From the NCBI GenBank assembly GCA_040902655.1, contig JBBDWV010000009.1:1-43875 (forward strand): a DNA stretch of 43,875 nucleotides. The letters run 5' to 3'. This DNA is from Mycobacteriales bacterium (GTDB lineage: Bacteria > Actinomycetota > Actinomycetes > Mycobacteriales > SCTD01). The first letter of the stretch is position 1; each line of letters begins with the position of its first letter. The notes beneath the pieces were generated by a model. That model was not told the DNA's origin. It searched no databases and saw only the letters and a program-made list of their open reading frames with translations. The position numbers and the translations under genes were made by a program. Below are positions 16,905 to 25,146 of this stretch, one piece after another.

Positions 16905-17444
16905 CTAGAGCGCGGGGGCGGCCGGCAGATCGAGGTCGGTCTGCACCGAATGGTTGAAGATGTTGGTGAAGTAGTTCAGCGCGACGTGCACCGTCGACTC
17001 GGCGAGTTCGGTGTCGGACCAGCCGGCGTCCAGTGCGGCCTGCCAGCTGGCGTCCTGGACCTGGCCGACGTTGCTGATCTGCTCCCGGACCACCGTCAGC
17101 AGCGCCTGCAGCTTCGGGTCACTGCTGGTGCCGCGGCGGATGTCCAGCGTCTCCTGCTCGGTCCAGCCGGCGGCCTTGCCGCCTGCCGTATGAGCGGCCG
17201 AGCAGTACGCGCACTGGTCGACTGCTGCGACCGTCAGCGCGATGGCCTCACGGGTCTTGCCGTCGAAGGTGCCCAGCTCTCCGATGCTGTGCTGCAGCGA
17301 GGCGTAGACGTCGAGGACGACGGGCGAGTGCGCCATCGCGCCGTGGATGTTGAGCACCTTGCCCATCTGCGCCTCGAGCGCCTTCAGGGTGTCGCGACTG
17401 GCCTCGGGGGCCGACGGGACGGTGTGGACGGGGACGCGGGTCAT
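16905..17444 (-). CDS. Carboxymuconolactone decarboxylase/AhpD-like protein
   Basis: A 179-aa protein with the CMD/AhpD redox motif CAYCSAAH (CxxCxxxH) near residues 81-88 inside an all-helical domain, as in alkylhydroperoxidase AhpD-type proteins. It probably has peroxidase or thiol-redox activity; stand-alone members vary. The ATG is preceded by AAGGAGAACC, which fixes the start against a longer reading that runs into the phosphatase remnant upstream. Its location beside Crp/Fnr and thioredoxin genes fits oxidative stress defence. Confidence 0.88.
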   Translation of the reverse strand: MTRVPVHTVPSAPEASRDTLKALEAQMGKVLNIHGAMAHSPVVLDVYASLQHSIGELGTFDGKTREAIALTVAAVDQCAYCSAAHTAGGKAAGWTEQETLDIRRGTSSDPKLQALLTVVREQISNVGQVQDASWQAALDAGWSDTELAESTVHVALNYFTNIFNHSVQTDLDLPAAPAL

Positions 17445-17661
17445 GGTTCTCCTTGGGGTCTGGTGCCGACAGGTGTGGTTGCGGCACGACTGAGGCAACC
17501 CGTCTCCAGCGAGTCGCCGTCCCCGACGGCAACCCAGGAGACAGAGCTGGCGCGCGCCTATCGAGCCGATCCTGCCTGCTGCCTGCTGCCGGGCCACGTC
17601 CCGCCGGGGCAGCCCGCTCCGTCCGCGGTGTGCAGAGGCGGCTTCACGGGTCGACGGCCCG

Positions 17662-17970
17662 TCAGGCACGCAGGTGTGTGGTGTCGTTCCAGGTCGCGAT
17701 GACGGGTGTCTCCCGCTTCCAGCCGAGTCGGCTGATGCTCGCGGTGCCGAACTCGAACAGCGGCCCGTCGGCGGCGGCGACGCCCACCCAGCGCAGCGAC
17801 AGCGCTTGGAGGAGGTGACCGTGTCCGAAGACGAGCGTGTTCCCGCGGTCGGCGGCTCGCCCCTGCAGCTCACGCGGATCTGCACTGTGGTCAGCCCTTC
17901 GTCGTCGCCGTAGTCCCACTCCCTCAGCTGCTCACGCACCTCGGTGGCTGTGACGCGGTCACTGACTGGT
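17662..17970 (-). pseudogene. Histidine phosphatase remnant
   Basis: One frame contains LREWDYGDDEGLTTVQIR, a hallmark of phosphoglycerate mutase-like histidine phosphatases. Another frame contains NTLVFGHGHLLQAL, a second catalytic-His region, and WKRETPVIATWND to a stop at 17662. The two are joined near 17860 with a frame change and roughly 35-45 family residues missing between them. The N-terminal RHG motif is absent upstream. The gene is therefore a truncated, internally deleted relic. Confidence 0.75.
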
Positions 17971-18026
17971 GCGCGAGGTGCACCCGGCCGGCTGAGGTGC
18001 CGCCGCCGTCCCCGTGCGCTGGCAGT

Positions 18027-18752
18027 ATGGGCCGCATGGCGACGAAGCTCGACCTCGGCCGATCACCTGCGACCGGCCGTTGGATCAGCCAGTCCTCGGC
18101 ACAGGCCAACCTCGGTCTGCTGAAGCGCGGAGAGCTGGCGGAGCTCCGGACGTTCGGTACGGTGCGCTACGCGGACGCGGGCACCGTGGTGGCGGCGGCC
18201 GGCTCACCGGCCACGCACGTGCAGGTCGTGGCTGACGGCGAGCTGGAGCTGATGGCCCGGTTGATCGGCGGACGGGCGACCATGGCCGTCGTCCGCACCG
18301 GCGGCGTGATCATGGACATCCCGATGCTCCTCGGCAACCCGATGCCGTTCGACGCCGTCGCCAGTCGGGACACCGAGATGGTGGCGCTGTCCCGGCAGCG
18401 CTGGACGCAGCTGCTGAGCAGCTCGGCGTCGCTGTCGCTGCGGTGGATGACCTCGATCGCGCGGCGCCTCGATGACGACCGCCGGCGGCTGGTGGTCGTC
18501 ACGAGCAAGCCGCTGATCGCGCAGGTCGCCTACCTGCTGCTCGACCTGGCGGAGACGGACCTGGACGGCCGGCCGGTCGCCCGGCTCAGCCACACCACGA
18601 TGGCGCACCTGCTGGGGGCGCGCCGCCAGTCGGTGACCAGGGTCGTCGGCGAGCTCCGCGAGCGGGGCCTGGTCGAGACGAGCTACGGCTCCACCCTCAT
18701 CCTCGACGCCAACGGCCTGCACGACGTGATGGGGCGCGATCCGCTGCCCTGA
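18027..18752 (+). CDS. Crp/Fnr-family transcriptional regulator
   Basis: A 241-aa protein. An N-terminal cyclic-nucleotide-binding-like beta-barrel (ADAGTVVAAAGSPATHV) is followed by a dimer helix and a C-terminal winged HTH (LSHTTMAHLLGARRQSVTRV, then GELRERGLV). No clear cysteine cluster for an Fe-S sensor is seen. It is highly similar to the frameshifted gene at 15296-15990. The start is uncertain: ATG at 18027 or 18036, neither with a ribosome-binding site, so a leaderless transcript is possible. Its targets may include the neighbouring redox genes. Confidence 0.85.
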   Translation: MGRMATKLDLGRSPATGRWISQSSAQANLGLLKRGELAELRTFGTVRYADAGTVVAAAGSPATHVQVVADGELELMARLIGGRATMAVVRTGGVIMDIPMLLGNPMPFDAVASRDTEMVALSRQRWTQLLSSSASLSLRWMTSIARRLDDDRRRLVVVTSKPLIAQVAYLLLDLAETDLDGRPVARLSHTTMAHLLGARRQSVTRVVGELRERGLVETSYGSTLILDANGLHDVMGRDPLP

Positions 18753-18843
18753 GCAGAGCGCGGTCGGCAACCTCTGTGACGCTCCGGCACCGGCCTGCAC
18801 AGGTCGCGGGCAAGACTGGGCGACACCGACCTGGAGGAGAACC

Positions 18844-19242
18844 ATGTGGGGCACACACCGCTCCCGTACACGCGAGCAGGAGCCCGAGCCGGCATCGGCG
18901 AGAACGCCGGAGCCGAGCCGCCATGTCCTCGTGATCGACGACGCCTCCTTCTTCGAGCGCACCGAAGGCGGCTACACCGTCGTCGACTTCTGGGCGGGCT
19001 GGTGCGCCCCCTGCCGTGGCTTCGCGCCGGTGTTCGCCTCCGTCGCTGCCGCCCACCGGGGGCCGGTGCGGTTCGGCAGCTGTGACGTCGACGCCAGCCC
19101 GCGGACCGCGGAGCTGCTGCAGATCCGGAGCATCCCGACCCTCGTGGTGTTCGGCCCCGACGGCAGCGAGGTCGGTCGCTCGGCCGGCGCCGTCTCGCGT
19201 GGCGACCTGGAGGCGACCGTCACCCAGCTGAGCACGCGGTGA
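18844..19242 (+). CDS. Thioredoxin-like protein
   Basis: A 132-aa thioredoxin with the canonical WCAPC site (53-57), FWAGWCAPC context, the buried Asp in CDVDASP and cis-Pro in SIPTLVVF. A polar, Arg/Glu-rich extension of about 25 residues precedes the fold; it has no hydrophobic signal. CTGGAGGAGAACC precedes the ATG. It lies 120 bp before mycoredoxin-trxB and would accept electrons from that reductase. Confidence 0.92.
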   Translation: MWGTHRSRTREQEPEPASARTPEPSRHVLVIDDASFFERTEGGYTVVDFWAGWCAPCRGFAPVFASVAAAHRGPVRFGSCDVDASPRTAELLQIRSIPTLVVFGPDGSEVGRSAGAVSRGDLEATVTQLSTR

Positions 19243-19315
19243 CCTGCGCACCGGCACCCGGACAGCCAGAAAGGTCACGCATGTTGCGGAGCAGGCACAG
19301 ACCCGCTGCCGCAGC

Positions 19316-19334
19316 GTTGTCACCGTCTGACAAC
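19316..19334. promoter_or_regulatory. Inverted repeat upstream of the mycoredoxin-trxB operon
   Basis: GTTGTCA-CCGTC-TGACAAC is a perfect 7-bp inverted repeat 28 bp before the mycoredoxin ATG. It is a candidate operator. Confidence 0.45.
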
Positions 19335-19361
19335 CGCTGACCGCCCGCTGAAGGAGCCCGC

Positions 19362-19607
19362 ATGACCTCGACCCTCACCGTCTACAGCACCCCGTGGTGC
19401 GGCTACTGCCACCGGCTCATGAAGCAGCTGGACCGCCAGGGCATCGAGTACGCCTCGGTGGACATCGAGCGCGACGCCGCGGCGGCTGACTACGTGATGA
19501 CCGTCAACGGCGGCAACCAGACGGTGCCGACGGTCGTCTTCGCGGACGGCACGGCGCTCACCAACCCCAGCCTCGCGCAGGTCACCGCCAAGCTGGTCGC
19601 AGCATGA
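19362..19607 (+). CDS. Mycoredoxin (glutaredoxin-like)
   Basis: An 81-aa glutaredoxin-fold protein with the CGYC active site (13-16, [10 protein letters not shown]) and the TVPTVVF cis-Pro motif, matching mycoredoxin-1 in length and motifs. Mycoredoxins reduce protein-mycothiol mixed disulfides, which is the main reason to infer mycothiol use. AAGGAG precedes the ATG. It overlaps trxB by 4 nt (ATGA). Confidence 0.92.
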   Translation: MTSTLTVYSTPWCGYCHRLMKQLDRQGIEYASVDIERDAAAADYVMTVNGGNQTVPTVVFADGTALTNPSLAQVTAKLVAA

Positions 19608-20647
19608 GCGACTCGCAGGTGCGCAACGCGATCGTGGTGGGTTCTGGTCCGGCGGGGTACACGGCGGCGATCTACCTGGCGCGGGCGGCGTTGGAGCCGC
19701 TGGTCTTCGAGGGGTCGGTCGCCGCCGGTGGTGCGCTGATGAACACCACCGACGTGGAGAACTACCCCGGCTTCCCCGACGGTGTGCTGGGTCCGGAGCT
19801 GATGGACGACCTGCGCAAGCAGGCCGAGCGGTTCGGGGCCGAGCTGGTCACCGACGACGTCACCGAGCTGGACCTGACCGCCGACCCGAAGGTGGTCAAG
19901 GTCGGGAACACCACCTACCTGGCCAGGACGGTGGTGCTGGCGATGGGCTCGGCCTACCGCAACCTGGACGTGCCCGGGGAGTCCGAGCTGTCCGGCCGGG
20001 GGGTGTCGTGGTGCGCGACCTGCGACGGGTTCTTCTTCCGCGACCAGGACATCGTGGTCGTCGGCGGTGGTGACTCCGCGGTGGAGGAAGCCACCTTCCT
20101 GACCCGCTTCGCGCGCAGCGTGACGATGGTGCACCGCCGGGACAGCCTGCGCGCCAGCAAGATCATGCAGGAGCGGGCGTTCAGCAACGACAAGATCCGC
20201 TTCGAGTGGGACAGCGAGGTGCTCGAGGCGGTCGGCACCGCCAAGCTCGAGGCGGTCCGGCTGCGCAACCGCCGCACCGGCCAGGACAAGACCCTGGCCG
20301 CGACCGGGCTGTTCGTCGCGATCGGCCACGACCCGCGCTCGGAGCTGGTCAAGGGCCAGGTCGACCTGGACGACGAGGGCTACGTCGTGCTGCACGCCCT
20401 GCACTCCACCGCCACCAACCTGCCCGGCGTGTTCGCCGCCGGCGACCTGGTCGACTCCACCTACCGGCAGGCCGTCACCGCCGCCGGCACCGGCTGCGCC
20501 GCCGCGCTGGACGCCGAGCGCTACCTGGCCGCCCAGGAAGACACCCCACCCGCGCCCGCCGTCGGCTTCGACACCGCCGTCCCGGCCGAACCACCGGACC
20601 GCCCCCAGGTCAAGGGCGGCCAGGGCAGCCCCCCGGCCAGCGTCTAG
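19604..20647 (+). CDS. trxB: Thioredoxin reductase
   Basis: A 347-aa FAD/NADPH flavoprotein. The FAD motif is GSGPAGY (13-19), the redox pair C137-x2-C140 is in [10 protein letters not shown], the NADPH motif is [10 protein letters not shown], and the C-terminal FAD motif is [20 protein letters not shown]. The C-terminal tail, about 35 residues rich in proline, is longer than usual. ATGA overlap with mycoredoxin implies joint expression of two thiol-reducing branches. Confidence 0.95.
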   Translation: MSDSQVRNAIVVGSGPAGYTAAIYLARAALEPLVFEGSVAAGGALMNTTDVENYPGFPDGVLGPELMDDLRKQAERFGAELVTDDVTELDLTADPKVVKVGNTTYLARTVVLAMGSAYRNLDVPGESELSGRGVSWCATCDGFFFRDQDIVVVGGGDSAVEEATFLTRFARSVTMVHRRDSLRASKIMQERAFSNDKIRFEWDSEVLEAVGTAKLEAVRLRNRRTGQDKTLAATGLFVAIGHDPRSELVKGQVDLDDEGYVVLHALHSTATNLPGVFAAGDLVDSTYRQAVTAAGTGCAAALDAERYLAAQEDTPPAPAVGFDTAVPAEPPDRPQVKGGQGSPPASV

Positions 20648-20657
20648 CTGCCCTTGC

Positions 20658-20945
20658 ATGGCTGTGGCCCGGCTCCGGCCCTGGACGCGCCCGCGCGAGG
20701 CGGCGTGGCTGCTGCTGTGCGGCGCCACGTTCCGGACGTGCGCGCCGATCGCGCTCGTGGTCGGCACCGTGCTCAGCCTGGTCAACCAGGGCGACCTGGT
20801 CGCCGCGGGGATGGCTGACGAGCGCGTGGCGTGGAAGATCGCAGCGAACCTGCTGATCCCCTTCCTGACGTCGAGTCTCGGCGCGCTGCTGGCCGTGCGG
20901 CAGCGAGCAGCGCGCTCCGACGCCGGGTGCACGGCGCGGCGGTGA
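20658..20945 (+). CDS. NrtS-like small membrane protein
   Basis: A 95-aa protein with two hydrophobic helices (APIALVVGTVLSLVNQGD and NLLIPFLTSSLGALLAV). The VVGTVLSLVNQGD and IPFxxSSxGA patterns resemble the NrtS family linked to nitrate/nitrite transport in cyanobacteria; the role here is inferred only. It starts 10 bp after trxB and converges with the reductase gene at 20955 without room for a hairpin. Confidence 0.65.
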   Translation: MAVARLRPWTRPREAAWLLLCGATFRTCAPIALVVGTVLSLVNQGDLVAAGMADERVAWKIAANLLIPFLTSSLGALLAVRQRAARSDAGCTARR

Positions 20946-20954
20946 CCGGACGGG

Positions 20955-22397
20955 TCAGCTGCCAGGCCTGGCCGGGCGCCACCTCGAGCCGGCGAAGTCG
21001 CCGAAAAGCCGGGCGGCCGCCATCCGCAGCCCCAGCGCGTAGGTCGGGTACGGCGCGATCGTCTGTGCCAGCCGGGCCGCCAGCATGTCGGTGCGCATGG
21101 CGAGCGCCACCTGTGCGGCGAGCTCCCCGCCGGCCGGGCTCACGGCGGTGAAGCCGACGACGCGGTCCAGGACGTGCGCCCGCGCCAGCTTGCGGGGGCC
21201 GGCGATGAGCTTGAGGTAGCCGTCGGTGTGCCCGGAGGTCCGCGGCCGGTCCATCTCGTCCAGCCGTACGACGGCGACCCGGGCCCGCTCGCCGTACTGC
21301 TCGTACGCCTCCTGCTCGGTCAGGCCGACACGGCCGATCTCCGGGTCGGTGAAGGTGACCCACGGGACGACCCGGTCGTCGAACTCCCTCAACCCGCCCG
21401 CGAAGCCCGGGCGGAGCCGGCCGGAGGCGAAGGCGTTGCCGGCGGCGAGGCGACCCTGCTCGTCCCCCACGTGCGTGAACTGCAGGGGGGTGGTGCAGTC
21501 GCCCGCAGCGAAGATGTGCTCGGCCGAGGTGCGCAGGTGGGCGTCGGTCACGACCTGCTTCTGCTTGCCGAGGGTGACGCCGACCTCCTCCAGCTCCATG
21601 CCGCCCGTCGCCGGCCTGCGCCCCACGGCAACCAGCAGGTGGGAGCCGCTCACGGTCTGCCCGCCGGCGAGGTGCAGGGTGGGTCCGGCGGTGACCCGCT
21701 CGACGGCGTTGCCGATGCGGACGTCGACGCCGCTGCGCTCCAGCACCGTCGTCATCACCTCGGCGACCTCCGGCTCCTCCTTGGTGAGGATGCGCGGCAG
21801 TGCCTCGATCAGCGTCACCCGCGAGCCCAGCTGCGAGAAGGCCTGCGAGAGCTCGACGCCGATCGCGCCGCCACCCATGACGAGCAGGTGCTCCGGGCGC
21901 TCGGTGAGGTCGAACAAGGTCTTGTTGTCGAGGTGGGGGACCGTGTCCAGGCCCGGGATCGGCGGGATGGCCGCGTGCGCCCCCGTCGCGAGCACGAAGC
22001 GGGAGCCGGTGACCGCGCGGCCGTCCACGTCGACGGTGTGCGGGGAGGTGAAGCGGGCCCAGCCGTCCAGCAGGTCGATGCCCTCGGACGCCAGCCGGGC
22101 GGGGGACTCGTCCTGCTCGATCTGCTCGATGACGTCGTGGACGTGCCGCATCACCTTGGCGAAGTCGAGGTCTCCGACGGATCCGAGACCCCACTGCTGA
22201 GCCTCCCGGGCGCCGGACACCCGGTGGGCCAGATCGAGCAGGGTCTTGCTCGGCACACAGCCGTAGTGGGTGCAGTCGCCCCCGGGCCGCGCCTTCTCGA
22301 CCAGCGCGACGCTCCTGCCGGCGTTGCGGGCGGCGCGCGCCGCGGCGAGGCCGGTCGCTCCCGCGCCGATCACCACCAGGTCGTAGCTGCTCGTCAT
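20955..22397 (-). CDS. FAD-dependent disulfide oxidoreductase, mercuric reductase/lipoamide dehydrogenase-like
   Basis: A 480-aa flavoprotein with GAGATGLAAA (11-20), the redox pair C42-x4-C47 (GGDCTHYGCVPSK), NADH motif MGGGAIGVELS and FAAGDCT. The C-terminal catalytic HPTxSE is replaced by PYPTYALG, so the family His is missing, as in the enzyme at 2233-3582. GAAGGAG precedes the ATG. The ATG overlaps the stop of the 6-phosphogluconate dehydrogenase, which lies upstream in the same operon and could supply NAD(P)H. Confidence 0.85.
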   Translation of the reverse strand: MTSSYDLVVIGAGATGLAAARAARNAGRSVALVEKARPGGDCTHYGCVPSKTLLDLAHRVSGAREAQQWGLGSVGDLDFAKVMRHVHDVIEQIEQDESPARLASEGIDLLDGWARFTSPHTVDVDGRAVTGSRFVLATGAHAAIPPIPGLDTVPHLDNKTLFDLTERPEHLLVMGGGAIGVELSQAFSQLGSRVTLIEALPRILTKEEPEVAEVMTTVLERSGVDVRIGNAVERVTAGPTLHLAGGQTVSGSHLLVAVGRRPATGGMELEEVGVTLGKQKQVVTDAHLRTSAEHIFAAGDCTTPLQFTHVGDEQGRLAAGNAFASGRLRPGFAGGLREFDDRVVPWVTFTDPEIGRVGLTEQEAYEQYGERARVAVVRLDEMDRPRTSGHTDGYLKLIAGPRKLARAHVLDRVVGFTAVSPAGGELAAQVALAMRTDMLAARLAQTIAPYPTYALGLRMAAARLFGDFAGSRWRPARPGS

Positions 22398-23347
22398 CGT
22401 CGTCGCTCCTTCTCGTCGGCCCGGTGGATGGCGTGCCCGCCGTACTGGTTGCGCAGCAGCGCGACCGACTTCGCGGTCGGCCAGTCGAGGTCGCGGTAGG
22501 CCATCAGCATCTGCTGGGACATCCCGGTGACCGGCGTCGGGATGTCGTGCTCCATCGCCCAGTGGACGACCCACTTCACCTCGTCGGTGTCCTCCACGTA
22601 GGTGGAGATGCCCGCGGCCCGGGGTCCGACGTCGCTCTCCGGCCCGATTCCACCATGCGCCAGAGCGTTGCCCATCAGCTCGACCAGCCAGCTGCGGATC
22701 ACACTGCCGTGGTTCCAGTGCTCGAACAGGCTCGGCAGGTCCAGCTCGTGGTCGAATCCCTTCAACATCTCGACGCCCTCGGCGATCGCCTGCACCATGC
22801 CGAACTCGATCGCGTTGTGCACCAGCTTGACGAAGTGTCCGGAGGGGGAGGGGCCGGCGTAGAACACGCCCTGCTCGTCGACGGCCAGGTCCCTCAGCAG
22901 CGGGGCGACGACGTCGAAGCCGGCCCGCGGGCCGCCGGCCATGAAGGCGGCTCCGGTCCAGCCCGGGGCCTCGGAGATGCCGCCGCTGGTTCCGATGTCC
23001 AGGAAGTGCAGGCCCTGCTCGGCCAGCTCGTCGTGCCGCCGGCGGGAGTCCTCCCAGAAGGAGTTGCCGCAGTCGGCGACGACGTCACCGCGCTCCAGCC
23101 CGGGCGCCAGCTGCGCGAGGTTGTCGTCGACCACCTGGCCGTGCGGTGCCCACATCAGCACGACCCGAGGCGCCTCCAGCCGAGCAGGCACGTCCGCGAG
23201 GTTGTCCACAGTGGAGATGCCGGCCTTCCCGGCCGCCTGCCGGGCCTCCTCGTCCGGGTCCCAGCCGACCACATCGTGGCCCTGCTCCACGGCCAGCTGG
23301 CCCAGGCTCAGACCCATCCGGCCCAGTCCCGCGATGGCAAATCTCAT
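22394..23347 (-). CDS. gnd: 6-phosphogluconate dehydrogenase, decarboxylating (GndA-type)
   Basis: A 317-aa short-form 6-phosphogluconate dehydrogenase. The N-terminal cofactor motif is GLGRMGLSL, followed by WDPDEEAR at the second strand; substrate motifs are DIGTSGGISEA and the catalytic SGHFVKLVHNAIEFGMVQA. The acidic residue after the second strand suggests NAD rather than NADP, an inference. It oxidises 6-phosphogluconate to ribulose 5-phosphate and CO2. I start at the ATG encoding MRFAIAGLG, with GAGGAGCGCCG before it. Confidence 0.92.
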   Translation of the reverse strand: MRFAIAGLGRMGLSLGQLAVEQGHDVVGWDPDEEARQAAGKAGISTVDNLADVPARLEAPRVVLMWAPHGQVVDDNLAQLAPGLERGDVVADCGNSFWEDSRRRHDELAEQGLHFLDIGTSGGISEAPGWTGAAFMAGGPRAGFDVVAPLLRDLAVDEQGVFYAGPSPSGHFVKLVHNAIEFGMVQAIAEGVEMLKGFDHELDLPSLFEHWNHGSVIRSWLVELMGNALAHGGIGPESDVGPRAAGISTYVEDTDEVKWVVHWAMEHDIPTPVTGMSQQMLMAYRDLDWPTAKSVALLRNQYGGHAIHRADEKERRR

Positions 23348-23458
23348 CGGCGCTCCTCTTCTGCTGCGGTCGGCATCGTGGCCCATGCCTACCCACCGCA
23401 CCCTCTCCCGGGGAGTGCACAGCCACCTGGGTTGCCGTCCGGTCGACCTTCAGCACCC

Positions 23459-23765
23459 GAAGGTTCGCCGCGCTGTCAGGGGATCCCGATGTCGGCCGGC
23501 GGCAGTTCGCGCTGGCCGTGCTCGAGGACCTGCCGGCTGCCGAGGGCGCCGTGCGGTCACTGCTCGATGACCCGGTCGCCCGGCCGTACGCCGGGATGTG
23601 GCTCGAGTCGACCGGGCATGAGGTGGCGGAGGTCTACCGGTACGCCGCCGACGCCGGGTGCTGCAGACGCTGGCCACCTCCGCTCCGCCGATGCTGAGCA
23701 AGGCGGCGCGCAAGGCGCTGTTCTCGTTCCGTTCGGCGCAGAAGGGTGACGATGACGTCGAATCC
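23459..23765 (+). pseudogene. Remnant of an unidentified gene
   Basis: A protein-like stretch (DPDVGRRQFALAVLEDLPAA, then YAGMWLESTGHEVAEVYRYA) breaks near 23655. It continues in another frame as LQTLATSAPPMLSKAARKAL and FSFRSAQKG with no stop before the ATPase gene end. There is no start or ribosome-binding site. I read it as the decayed 3' part of a gene of unknown function. Confidence 0.45.
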
Positions 23766-23768
23766 CGT

Positions 23769-24887
23769 CTACTCGGCCGGCCAGGTCTGCGGTCGACCCG
23801 AGCGCAGCCAGAGCGCGAGCAGCGGGTCGACCACGCGGTAGCCGCTGCGGGCCGCGCGTTCCGGGACGACTTCGCCGCGGTCGGCCAGCGCCCGGACGGC
23901 GGTGCGGTTCGAGCCGCTGCGGCCACCCGGTGCGTCGCCGGCGTACAGGCCGACCACGCCCTCGGCGACGCGGGTCAGCACCCGACGCTGACCGACCGGC
24001 AGGGTGGTCCAGGTGCCCTCGAACTCGCGCAGTTGCTCGGTCATGACCTGCGTCAGCGCCTCGGCGAACGTTGCCTCGTCGGCGATCTGCCCGGGAGGGG
24101 TGAGCTCCCACATTCCGTGCGCGAGCAGCACGGTCCGCTGCGGATGCCCGTCGGCGAGGTCGAGCAGCGGTGTCAGTGCCGTTCCAGGATCGCGCGAGGT
24201 GTCGGCGAAGCGTCGAACGATGAAGTCCGCTGCGGCCTCCGGGTCGAGACGGGGCAGCTCCACCTCGCGGGCCTGGGCGTAGAAGGCGCGGCGGCGGTCG
24301 CCGAACAGCTCACGCATCATGCCGACGTGCGAGCCTGCGAAAACGTAGCTGGCGGCGTCGCCGTGGTGCTGGATCTCGGCGCGGATGAGTGCATCGACCT
24401 CGTCCTGGGTGGCGAGCACGCTCTGGAACTCGTCGAAGACGACCAGCGTGCGCCGACCGTGCCGCTCGTGCAGCCGGCGCGGCAGGTCCAGGCGGTCCTG
24501 CAGCGCGGCGACGCCAGGGCGCAGCGACACCCCCGCGGTGATCGGACCGGCACCCACCTCCACCGACTGCAGCGTGCGGCGGACGCCGTCGAACCAGCGT
24601 CCGGCCGGCCCGGACAGGTCGCGTCGGTAGGCGCGCTCGATGCGGGCCGCCACGTCAGCGAGCGTCAGGACGCCGAAGAAGTCGACGTACACGGCCTCCC
24701 AGCCGTCGGACCGGGCCTCGGTGACCAGCTGTCGCAGCAGGCTCGTCTTGCCGAAGCGGCGAGGAGCGACCAGCCGGCTGTTGTTGCCCTCCTCCGCCGT
24801 CCGCTGCAGCTGCTCCAGCTCGACGTCCCGGCCGACCAGGTCGTCGCCGCCGACCGGCGCGCTGTAGCGGAAAGGGTTCACGGTCAT
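23769..24887 (-). CDS. AAA/archaeal-type ATPase, P-loop NTPase
   Basis: A 372-aa ATPase. The N-terminal NPFRY...LVGRDVELEQL resembles the archaeal-type ATPase/AAA_16 entry. The Walker A is degenerate, VAPRRFGKTSLL near residues 40-51; Walker B is LVVFDEFQSV near 148-157. A sensor-like FAGSHVGMM and a C-terminal winged-helix region (residues about 300-372) ending VVDPLLALWLRSGR follow. This architecture is typical of stand-alone, often mobile NTPases of unknown function. The start codon is immediately next to a palindrome, so autoregulation is plausible. Confidence 0.82.
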   Translation of the reverse strand: MTVNPFRYSAPVGGDDLVGRDVELEQLQRTAEEGNNSRLVAPRRFGKTSLLRQLVTEARSDGWEAVYVDFFGVLTLADVAARIERAYRRDLSGPAGRWFDGVRRTLQSVEVGAGPITAGVSLRPGVAALQDRLDLPRRLHERHGRRTLVVFDEFQSVLATQDEVDALIRAEIQHHGDAASYVFAGSHVGMMRELFGDRRRAFYAQAREVELPRLDPEAAADFIVRRFADTSRDPGTALTPLLDLADGHPQRTVLLAHGMWELTPPGQIADEATFAEALTQVMTEQLREFEGTWTTLPVGQRRVLTRVAEGVVGLYAGDAPGGRSGSNRTAVRALADRGEVVPERAARSGYRVVDPLLALWLRSGRPQTWPAE

Positions 24888-24976
24888 GCGCTAAAAAATA
24901 GCGCAGAAGTGCGTTCTTCGATAGAGCACTGCCAGCAAGGCTCGCCGGCTCGTAGAGCACTGCGGCGATGCTCTAC
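24888..24976. promoter_or_regulatory. Repeat-rich operator/promoter region of the ATPase gene
   Basis: An unusually AT-rich patch directly before the ATPase ATG. It holds GCGCTA-AAAAA-TAGCGC (24888-24904), a TAGAGCACTGC direct repeat at 24922 and 24953, exactly 31 bp apart, and GTAGAGCA-N9-TGCTCTAC (24952-24976). I infer a regulator binding site. Confidence 0.55.
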
Positions 24977-25146
24977 CGCGCCGCCCGCGGTTCCGGCGCG
25001 ACCGTGTGGCTGTCAGCGCGGTCACGGTGGCGGAACGTGGGCGCCGAGGACCTCGTCGACGCGGCAACGCGCGTTGCAGAGGCGTGGCGATGAGTTCGAC
25101 TGTCAGGAGACGGGCTGAGTGGTCCTCCCAGACAAGGAGCTGTGCG

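Noticed and set aside
20955-22500. Long open frames on the plus strand opposite the disulfide reductase
   Set aside because: They are antisense shadows of GC-rich coding DNA without motifs or ribosome-binding sites.
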